This document shows positions 30,560 through 38,600 of a stretch of 64,000 nt of DNA, piece by piece (position 1 is the stretch's first letter; the number at the start of each line of letters is the position of its first letter). Made by a program: the position numbers and the translations under genes. The notes below the pieces were generated by a model. That model was not told where the DNA came from. It ran no database searches and saw nothing but the letters and a program-made list of their open reading frames with translations. Where the stretch lies: the NCBI RefSeq assembly GCF_034119865.1, contig NZ_CP139421.1, positions 62,001 to 126,000 of the forward strand. Reading direction: 5' to 3'. This DNA comes from Algoriphagus sp. NG3. Lineage in GTDB: Bacteria > Bacteroidota > Bacteroidia > Cytophagales > Cyclobacteriaceae.

Positions 30560-31180
30560 CTAGTTTAAAAAGTGTACCCCACCGAGTAGTTCGGGGTAAG
30601 ACTCTAGTCCCTGGAAAACACATGCTGAAAATGTAAGTTCTTTCAGGTTTATCCGGAGATCCTTCAGTGCGCGCATAAGATGTTTCTCCACAGTGCTGAC
30701 TGAGATTTCAAGCTTTTCGGATATTTCTATATAGCTCAGGCCTTTATCAAACCGTAAATGATATACTTTTTTGCGTTGTGGGGGGAAGTTTCGTACCACT
30801 TTTTTGATGTTTGTCTTCAGGTCATTGAACAATACCTTTTCATCAGTTGATGAATTTTGTTGTTCTCCCTTGGATTTTTCCCGCAGAGTGAATCTTTCCC
30901 GGATGCTTTGGGACTTGTACTGGTTGATGATCCTATAGTTCACAGAAGTGAAGAGGAAGGCCTGAAGTGATGTGTGGATTTCAAGTTTGGTTCTTTTGGT
31001 CCAAAGATCAATAAATACATCCTGGACAATCCCCTCTACGATCTCTCTTTTACCAAGTCTTTTATAGCCGAAATTGAACATACGCTTCCAGTATAGGTCG
31101 TACACTTCAATAAATGCTGACTCGTCACCATTTTTGATTCTTTCCAGAAGTTCTAGTTCATTTAATTCTTTTTCAGGCAT
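30560..31180 (-). CDS. ECF RNA polymerase sigma-70 factor (FecI-like)
   Basis: The 206-residue protein begins EKELNELELLERIKNGDESAFIEVYDLYW (region 2.1) and continues with GIVQDVFIDLWTKR (region 2.2). Region 4 carries LRFDKGLSYIEISEKLEISVSTVEKHLMRAL (about 150-182), the helix-turn-helix that reads the -35 element. Only regions 2 and 4 are present, as in ECF sigma factors. It heads the leftward locus with fecR, so it is predicted to be held inactive by FecR and to activate the susC promoter. A 318-bp spacer separates it from fecR. Confidence 0.94.
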   Translation of the reverse strand: MPEKELNELELLERIKNGDESAFIEVYDLYWKRMFNFGYKRLGKREIVEGIVQDVFIDLWTKRTKLEIHTSLQAFLFTSVNYRIINQYKSQSIRERFTLREKSKGEQQNSSTDEKVLFNDLKTNIKKVVRNFPPQRKKVYHLRFDKGLSYIEISEKLEISVSTVEKHLMRALKDLRINLKELTFSACVFQGLESYPELLGGVHFLN

Positions 31181-31838
31181 GGGGTCTTGTGCTTAATGGG
31201 TGAGCGGTATTTTTGTTGTAATCTAAAAAGTTGGGTTATTTTTTTGGTTATGTTCTGTAAATTTCTGTTAAAATATTAAATGAAGGGTATGTATGAAACA
31301 TAAATTTTAAATAATTGTGTAAAAAAATAAAACACAGGGTTAATATTGTTTTTATTAAATCATTAATCTGAGCGTATTGGTTAGGTTGTGCTGAAAAACG
31401 CCGGAAATAGATCAAAAGGTGTCATATTGGATGTTTGACCTGTTTTTCACGCAAGAGTCTTTTTAGCGGGTGCGAGCTTTTTGACGGCAATTGGTCTTTA
31501 TCCATAGCTCAGAAAATTTCATATTGGGTTCCTAAGCTAGTCTAGCCTTATCATTTTTTACGTTGGTTCGATTCAAGGTTTGTGCATACATCTTCATTTG
31601 GCCACCTTGAATCTGCCTGTCTGGTAGGGAGGTCTGGCATACCTCAGGGTTTTTCAGCATACCTTAGTTAAGTGTTTGCAAATCCATGTATTAAGTATTT
31701 CAGTAAGATTGGAATCCCCAAGATCGCCTTTCAGGAGAATGATTTTTCAATTCTTTATTAGATTAAATCTAAATAATGAAATTCTTCCTTATTTTTGCCT
31801 TCTAGATTATTTCTCACTCTTATTAGCCTACTATATAG
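31181..31838. promoter_or_regulatory. Long divergent intergenic region (sigma factor / PepSY gene)
   Basis: No gene, tRNA or known riboswitch was recognised in these 658 bp. The left part is very A/T-rich (31230-31370) and should hold the leftward sigma-factor promoter. The right part contains GC-richer patches with imperfect repeats (AGGGAGGTCTGGCATACCTC near 31627-31646, with GCATACCTTAG at 31658) and the palindrome listed separately. Confidence 0.4.
31758..31772. promoter_or_regulatory. Candidate iron-box palindrome upstream of the PepSY gene
   Basis: TTAGATTAAATCTAA is a perfect 7-1-7 palindrome inside a longer A/T-rich dyad (TTATT left, AAATAAT right), 67 bp before the PepSY start. Its shape resembles Fur/DtxR-type iron-responsive operators of Bacteroidota. 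The assignment is an inference from palindrome shape and from the iron-linked role of the downstream gene family. Confidence 0.45.
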
Positions 31839-33098
31839 ATGCAGCCTAAAAAATCTACTGCTTGGAAAAGTATCCGAAATATTTTTGACCAAATACACTT
31901 GTATGCTGGACTGATCTCTGGTCTTGTGGTAATTGCTGTCTGTCTCAGCGGCACCATCTATGTGTACAATACCGAGATCCGGGAGTTGATGGATTCTGAA
32001 CTCTATTTCGTAGAGCGTGCCGGTGAAAGAATGTCTGCAGATGAGTTGAAGGACGCACTCGAAAAAAGGGAGATGTCCAATGTGGTGGCTGTAATGTGGA
32101 ATGAGGAATCTGACCGGAGCGTACAGTTGACCTTAAAGAAAGCAGGGGAAGAAGGTAGGGGAACCACCTATTATGTAAATCCCTATTCTGCGGAAATTTT
32201 GGGGAATACCAGTGATAAGACCAAGACATCTGAATTTATGGGGTATATGTTCAGTTTGCACCGTTGGTTATTGCTGGATAGGATAGAGGAACCAATACTG
32301 GAAAGCATGGGCAACCGGGATCTGGGAAGGTTTATCAATGGTGTGGCCACACTGCTTTTTTTACTTGGGGTGATTACTGGGATGGTAATCTGGTTTCCTA
32401 ATAAAGTAAAAAGCTGGAAACAGGGATTGAAAATCAAATGGTCGGCTAATTGGAAGCGGGTAAACCATGATCTCCACAATACTCTTGCGTTTTATTCCCT
32501 ACTTATTCTTTTTGTGATGGCGGCCACAGGTCCTTTTTGGTCTTATCAGTGGTATAGAGAAGGATGGCAAAAAACCTGGGACACCTATCAGGAACCAGGT
32601 CCACGAGGCGGGAATAGAGGCGGAAATGGTGGTGGCCCCAACCGTGAAGCACGCACGGAAGCCAAACCGGAAGAGAGTGCAGCCGCTATACTCTCTCTTG
32701 AAGAAATCTTCGAAAAAGCCAATGCCGAACTTCCATATACCGGAAATATCAGGGTTTCCTTACCTACTAAAGCTTCTGATCCTGTCAGCGTAAGCAAGTA
32801 TAGAACAGGTTTTTTTGCCAGAGCCGGTGCTGATCAATTGACCTTGTCTTCCACAGATTTGTCGGTTACTGAAGCTAAATTATTTTCGGATTTACCTTTC
32901 CGTCAGCAGGTAGGGAGGTCTGTGAAATCGCTTCATGTTGGTGATATCTTCGGGCAGTTCTCTAAATTTTTATGGTTTGTGGCTTGTTTGATTGCTACTT
33001 CATTGCCGATTACCGGAACATTGATTTGGTGGAATAAGCGAAAGAAAAAACCGACTAAGAAAAAAACTGAAGTACGGAAAGTGGCGGAAATGGCGTAA
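31839..33098 (+). CDS. PepSY-associated transmembrane protein
   Basis: The 419-residue inner-membrane protein has four main hydrophobic helices. The first is near residues 17-38 (LYAGLISGLVVIAVCLSGTIYVY), then FINGVATLLFLLGVITGMVIWF (about 166-187), a third at about 212-232 and a last near 375-395. Periplasmic PepSY domains lie between helices 1-2 and 3-4. A Gly/Arg/Asn-rich low-complexity linker occupies about 252-275. Relatives are often iron-regulated and encoded beside siderophore receptors, where some serve in iron release or reduction. No receptor is adjacent here, but the candidate iron box supports iron-linked control. Confidence 0.85.
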   Translation: MQPKKSTAWKSIRNIFDQIHLYAGLISGLVVIAVCLSGTIYVYNTEIRELMDSELYFVERAGERMSADELKDALEKREMSNVVAVMWNEESDRSVQLTLKKAGEEGRGTTYYVNPYSAEILGNTSDKTKTSEFMGYMFSLHRWLLLDRIEEPILESMGNRDLGRFINGVATLLFLLGVITGMVIWFPNKVKSWKQGLKIKWSANWKRVNHDLHNTLAFYSLLILFVMAATGPFWSYQWYREGWQKTWDTYQEPGPRGGNRGGNGGGPNREARTEAKPEESAAAILSLEEIFEKANAELPYTGNIRVSLPTKASDPVSVSKYRTGFFARAGADQLTLSSTDLSVTEAKLFSDLPFRQQVGRSVKSLHVGDIFGQFSKFLWFVACLIATSLPITGTLIWWNKRKKKPTKKKTEVRKVAEMA

Positions 33099-33157
33099 GC
33101 AGATGAATGGCCTTTTGATTCTGTTGTTTTTTCGAGTTGCTTCCATCCTTCCAAAAC

Positions 33158-33214
33158 TTTAAGAGAATATTAAGCTGCGGAATTACAGAACTTGAATTGA
33201 ATTGTTGATTTTTG
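33158..33214 (+). promoter_or_regulatory. Response-regulator site and promoter upstream of the two-component operon
   Basis: TTTAAGAGAATATTAAG (33158-33174) contains TTAAG twice, 11 bp apart, the one-turn direct repeat expected for an OmpR/PhoB-type dimer. Exactly 32 bp downstream is GATTTTTG (33207-33214), close to the TAnnTTTG -7 element. The same arrangement precedes the RND efflux gene at 35388-35444, which supports autoregulation. Confidence 0.65.
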
Positions 33215-33347
33215 CAAGGCAAAAAATAAAAAAAGAGAGTTCAGTGTCAATTGGAGGATTATAGCGTTCTTCAATAAAGCTAAATACCTTAGGTGTGATC
33301 TGTTCATGGGGTTTGTGCTCTCAGCGATTATACCATAAAAATCAGGC

Positions 33348-34016
33348 ATGCGTATTCTAGTCGTAGAAGATGAGCCGGGAATTTCCGGGTTTTTAAAACA
33401 GGGGTTGGAAGAGGAATCCTATCAGGTGGATATCGCTGAAAACGGTCGGTCTGGACTTCAGCTGTCACTTAGTGGAGATTATGATCTTTTGTTGCTGGAT
33501 TGGATGCTGCCGATTATAAGTGGGTTAGAGCTATGTAGGGAGTTTCGAAAGCAATTTTCAGATACGCCCGTGATTTTTCTCACTGCAAAAGATACCGTGG
33601 AAGAAACGATTTCTGGGCTACAGTCTGGGGCAAATGATTACATCAAAAAGCCTTTTCACTTTGAAGAATTATTGGAGCGGATCCGTGTGCAGTTGCGAAC
33701 CAAGGATATTTCGGAAGAAAAATATACACTTGGGCCAATTACCCTCTACACCGGAAGGCACCTAGTACTCAAAGAAGAGGCCGAAGTTCAGCTGACCCAA
33801 AAGGAGTTTGCACTGCTGGAATACCTGATGAAAAATAAAAATCAAGTGTGTAGACGCGCCCAGATCATCGAGGAGGTATGGGATATTCACTTTGAGTATA
33901 ATACGGGTGTGATTGATGTTTTTATGAATTCACTCCGAAAAAAACTGCATTTCAACACCAACGAAGATTACATACAGACGGTTAGGGGAATAGGTTATAT
34001 CGCCAAGGATCTATGA
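33348..34016 (+). CDS. OmpR/CopR-type response regulator
   Basis: The 222-residue protein has an N-terminal receiver domain with acidic pocket residues Glu7/Asp8, phospho-acceptor Asp51 in LLLLDWMLP and Lys101 in DYIKKPF. The C-terminal winged helix (about 125-222) ends with IQTVRGIGYIAKDL, typical of the OmpR family. It overlaps the sensor kinase gene by 4 bp. Position before a heavy-metal RND system suggests it senses metal stress, as CusR/CzcR do. Matching direct repeats upstream of this gene and of the efflux gene are its likely targets. Confidence 0.95.
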   Translation: MRILVVEDEPGISGFLKQGLEEESYQVDIAENGRSGLQLSLSGDYDLLLLDWMLPIISGLELCREFRKQFSDTPVIFLTAKDTVEETISGLQSGANDYIKKPFHFEELLERIRVQLRTKDISEEKYTLGPITLYTGRHLVLKEEAEVQLTQKEFALLEYLMKNKNQVCRRAQIIEEVWDIHFEYNTGVIDVFMNSLRKKLHFNTNEDYIQTVRGIGYIAKDL

Positions 34017-35392
34017 ATGTTTCCTACAAAGAACGAATAGCACGCAGGCTTACGCTGGTCACGGCATTGATCGTGCTGGTCGTGTTTGCCATTATTTATC
34101 TGGTGGTAAACTATACGGTGGTTCAGAGCATAGACCGGGAGCTAAAACTGGAAACCGATAAGCATGTTGGTCAGATTTTTCTGGTTAACGGAGAAATAAG
34201 GTTTGTGCACAAGGACGAATGGCTGGAGCAGGAACATAGCCAGATTCAGCTCAATCCTATTTTTATAGAAATCGTGGATATGGAGGGAGGTTCCATGGAT
34301 AGATCTCCAAATCTTGGAGAACACCACTTGAGTTTTTATCCCGGAAGGGCAGAAAACAACGAGGCGTGGACACTGAAAACGGGCGAAAGGGAAGTTCGTC
34401 AAATGCAGATTCCGCTTAATCATGCCGGAAAGCAAGAAGGGTATATGCTGGTAGCAAAGTCTTTTGAAGATGCCAGGGAACTGCTGACAAATCTGAGAAA
34501 TATTTTGATGTTACTCTATCCGGGGATTCTGATTTCCCTGTTTTTGGCCATGCGGTATTTGGCAGGTAAAAGTATCCAGCCTATTCAGAAGATCATTCAG
34601 AAAACTAACCTGATATCCCAAAGTAACCTCAACGAACGGATTCCTGTAGCCGATCCAAACGACGAAATCGCCCAACTTACGCGGTCAATTAATGAGCTGC
34701 TAGCCCGGTTGGAGCAGGCGCTGACTCGGGAGAAGCAATTCACTTCTGATGCATCACACGAGTTGCGGACTCCTCTGGCTGTATTGCGGGGTACACTCGA
34801 AGTCTTGATCCGCAAGCCAAGAACGTCGGAGGAGTATGTGGAAAAGATCAAAATGGCTTTGGGAAGTATAGACCGTATGTCAGGGATGATTGATCAGTTG
34901 CTTTCCCTTGCAAGAGTGGGCAAAGGTAAAATAAGCAGGGAAGAAGTAGAGTTGGTGTCTTTTATAAAGGATTTTGCGCAGCAGACAGAATTGGATTCGG
35001 GTAGGGAAATTACATTGGAAACCAATCTTTCCACGCCGCTTTTTACGCTGGTCAATGAGAAGTCCCTTCAGATGATTTTGACTAATCTCACCCAAAACGC
35101 CATCAAATATTCTCACCAGGCTACCAAAATTGGATTTCAGGTAGGGAGTCACGAAGGATCACCTTACCTATTGATTATCGATGAGGGAAAGGGAATAGAC
35201 AAGGATTCATTGGATAAGATTTTTGATCCATTTTATAGAGAGGCAAATGATGCGGGAAATCCTGTTCAAGGCACCGGGCTCGGACTTGCTATTGTGAAGA
35301 AACTAGCGACGGAATCCGGTATGCGGGTGGAAGTAGAAAGCGAAAAGGGCAAAGGGAGTACGTTTCGATTGATTTTTAGCGCTGATATTTAA
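34013..35392 (+). CDS. Two-component sensor histidine kinase
   Basis: The 459-residue inner-membrane kinase has TM1 (about 13-34), a periplasmic sensor of about 125 residues and TM2 (about 163-181). A HAMP linker (about 183-235) follows, then the HisKA domain with phospho-acceptor His249 in SDASHELRTPLAVLRG, and an ATPase domain with N box (LTQNAIKYS), G1 (DEGKGID) and G2 (GTGLGLAI) motifs. The periplasmic part holds scattered His and Glu residues, as expected for a metal sensor, but no defined site can be named. It is translationally coupled to the regulator. Confidence 0.95.
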   Translation: MNVSYKERIARRLTLVTALIVLVVFAIIYLVVNYTVVQSIDRELKLETDKHVGQIFLVNGEIRFVHKDEWLEQEHSQIQLNPIFIEIVDMEGGSMDRSPNLGEHHLSFYPGRAENNEAWTLKTGEREVRQMQIPLNHAGKQEGYMLVAKSFEDARELLTNLRNILMLLYPGILISLFLAMRYLAGKSIQPIQKIIQKTNLISQSNLNERIPVADPNDEIAQLTRSINELLARLEQALTREKQFTSDASHELRTPLAVLRGTLEVLIRKPRTSEEYVEKIKMALGSIDRMSGMIDQLLSLARVGKGKISREEVELVSFIKDFAQQTELDSGREITLETNLSTPLFTLVNEKSLQMILTNLTQNAIKYSHQATKIGFQVGSHEGSPYLLIIDEGKGIDKDSLDKIFDPFYREANDAGNPVQGTGLGLAIVKKLATESGMRVEVESEKGKGSTFRLIFSADI

Positions 35393-35444
35393 GACAATCT
35401 TAAGGGAGTTTTTCGGGTGTTGAGGAGCCTTTGGGCCATTTTTG
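35388..35444 (+). promoter_or_regulatory. Response-regulator site and promoter upstream of the RND-TolC operon
   Basis: TTTAAGACAATCTTAAG (35388-35404) overlaps the kinase stop codon and matches the site at 33158 at 15 of 17 positions, with TTAAG repeats again 11 bp apart. CATTTTTG (35437-35444) follows after exactly 32 bp, the same spacing as the other site. The efflux gene starts 179 bp further on. Confidence 0.65.
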
Positions 35445-35623
35445 TAATTCAATTTGTATTTCCTCTCAATTGCCAGTTAAAGGATTAAAGCGTCATAAGT
35501 TTTGCTAAACCTTGGCCATGAGGCTACTTCGGTCACCCGTCATCGGTCTTCCGTCTGCTTAAACAAAGAAGGTAGAACTACTGGGATGAATGAGGAAAAT
35601 CATATTCAATTACAACCACTCGC

Positions 35624-38600
35624 ATGTTAGATAGAATTATACAATGGAGTATTGCCCATAAGCTGATCATCTTCATTTTTATAGCAGCCTGGATAGGTTT
35701 TGGGGTTTTTGCTTTAGGAAATCTGCCTATAGGCGCTGTGCCTGACGTCACCACGAACCAAGTACAGGTGATCACCACTTCCCGGAATCTTGCGACCGAA
35801 GATGTGGAGAAATACCTGACTTATCCGGTGGAGTTGGAAATGGCAAATCTCCCGGGAGTGACCGAAATCCGCTCCGTGTCCAAATTTGGACTTTCGGTAG
35901 TTACGATTGTTTTCGAAGATAAAATGGGAACTTATCTTCCGCGTCAACTAATTGCGGAGCGCATCAAAATAGCAGAAGAAAGCATCCCCGCAGGTTTTGG
36001 ATCACCGGTAATGGGACCGATTTCCACCGGCCTGGGAGAGATTTTCCAGTATGTGATCGATGTGGAACCGGGCTATGAAAGCGAATACGATATAACTGAT
36101 CTGCGTACTATTCAAGATTGGGTAGTCAGGAGACAGCTTTCGGGCATAGAAGGGGTGGTGGAAGTAAATACCTGGGGCGGTTTTCTAAAGCAGTATGAGG
36201 TAGCCATTAATCCGGAGCGGTTGAAAGGAATGCAGCTTGATATTGCTGAGGTATATCATGCCATGGAGGAGAATAACTCCATAGCCGGTGGCGGATATAT
36301 AGAAAAAACCAACGAAAGCTTTTTTATCCGTGGGGAAGGATTGGTTTCAAGCTTGGAGGATATAAGGAATATAGTAGTAGAAGTGAGGAATGGAGCTCCC
36401 GTATATATCCGTGACATTGCAGAAGTAGGCTTTGGTCATGCGAATAGATTTGGAGCGATCACCGCAAACGGTGAAGGGGAAAAAGTGCTGGGGCAGGTGA
36501 TGATGCTGAAAGGAGCGGATTCCAAAGGAACGATTGATCGCGTCAGGGAGAGATTGGAAGAAATGAAGACTTCCCTTCCTGAGGGTATAGTCATCAATGG
36601 GTTTTTGGACAGATCTGAATTGATCGGAAGAACGACCTTTACGATTGCCGAAAACCTGATATTGGGTTGCCTGATCGTGGTTTTTGTGGTGGTGTTACTT
36701 CTGGGGAACTTACGCTCCGGATTGGTGGTCGCTTCAGTGATTCCGCTGAGTTTGCTTTTTGCGCTTTCAATGATGTACATCTTTGGAGTCGATGCCAATC
36801 TGATGAGTTTGGGTGCGATTGACTTTGGGATTATTATCGATGGCGCAGTGATTATTGTAGAGTTTATTGCCTTCCAGTTCACCAGAGCAGATCATCAGCT
36901 GGCGGGATTGTCTAAGTCGCAAAGGCAGGCTAAGAAGGATGAGATTTCCTTTACAGGAGCCTCCAAAATGATGCACTCGGCAATTTTTGGACAGATCATT
37001 ATCATCATTGTTTTTATCCCGATTTTATCCCTGACAGGTGTAGAGGGAAAGATGTTTCGCCCCATGGCTGAAGTTTTTTCCTTTGCCTTGATCGGGGCAA
37101 TGATTCTGGGGTTGACTTACGTTCCGGTAGTCTCAGCATTATTTCTCAAGACCACACCTCCAGGTCCAAAAAACATTTCCACAAGAATAATCAATGGGCT
37201 AAATAAGATTTACGAACCGGCAATTACTTGGGCTTTGGATCATACCAAACCCGTGCTGATTACAGCCTTTGGGTTGTTGGTCGGAACGATTTTTCTTTTC
37301 ACTTCCATGGGGTCTGAGTTTGTTCCTACCTTGGATGAGGGCGATTTCGTGATTCAGCCTGTGTTGAAAACGGGTACTACACTGACCAACACGGTGGCAA
37401 CTGTCACGGAGATAGAGAAAATCTTAAAAGAATTTCCTGAAGTGAATCAGATAGTGACCCGAATCGGTGCCGCCGAGATTCCCACAGATCCCATGTCCAT
37501 GGAGGAGAGTGATGTGATCGTGACTTTGAAACCCCGTTCGGAATGGACTACAGTAGAAACCAAGGATGAGCTTGCTGATAAATTCAAAGAAGCTCTGGAA
37601 GTCATTCCTGAGATGGAATATGAATTTACCCAGCCAATAGAAATGCGCTTCAATGAACTTATTACGGGTGTACGTGCCGATTTGGCAATTAAGGTATTCG
37701 GTGAGGATCTGGACGTGCTATTGAAAACAGCTCAGGAAATCGAAGCTGCCATACAGGGCGTAGAAGGTGCTGCGGATATTATTTTGGAGAAAGTAGACGG
37801 GCTTCCGCAAATGAAAATCGAGTACAACCGTGGCAAAATCGCCAAGTTCGGGTTGAATATTTCTGATCTGAACGAGGTCGTGACCATGGGGTTTGCAGGG
37901 ATGACTGCAGGGACTGTCTTCGAAGGCGAGAAGCAATTTGATTTGGTGGTGAGATTTGCGGAGCCTTTCCGCAAGGACATCAGGCACCTGGAGCAGGCTT
38001 CGATCCAGCTTCCCAATGGAGGCTCAGTGCCGCTTTCTGAATTGGCTACCATCAGCTACACCAAAGGGCCTGCGAAGATCTCCAGAGACAATACCAACCG
38101 AAGAGTGGTGATCGGGGTGAATGTAAGAAATCGTGATTTACAGTCTGTGGTAGATGATATTCAGGGGATTGTTGCCAGCCAAATTGATCTTCCGGAAGGC
38201 TATAGAGTAGATTATGGAGGACAGTTTGAGAATCTCCAAAAGGCCAGAAATAGGCTGATGATCGCTGTTCCGATTGCCTTATTTCTGATTTTCGTGCTGC
38301 TTTATTTTGCATTCTCCTCTACGAGGGATGCACTGATGATTTACTCTGCTATTCCGCTTTCGGCGATAGGAGGAATAGCGCTGCTGTGGATCAGAGATAT
38401 GCCATTTAGTATTTCCGCGGGTGTGGGATTCATTGCCCTTTTTGGCATAGCCGTGCTGAACGGTATCGTATTGATAGAACATTTCAAATCCATGGAATCT
38501 CATTATATCAACCTCAAGGACTTGGTGATAAAAGGTGCAAAGGAGCGCTTAAGGCCGGTATTGCTTACTGCTTCTGCGGCTGCATTGGGTTTTTTGCCTA

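Noticed and set aside
30318..30623. A 101-codon leftward frame overlapping the end of the sigma factor gene
   Set aside because: Its Lys/Pro/Thr-rich product follows from the G-poor, C/A-rich strand composition, it resembles no family, and it overlaps the sigma factor coding region.
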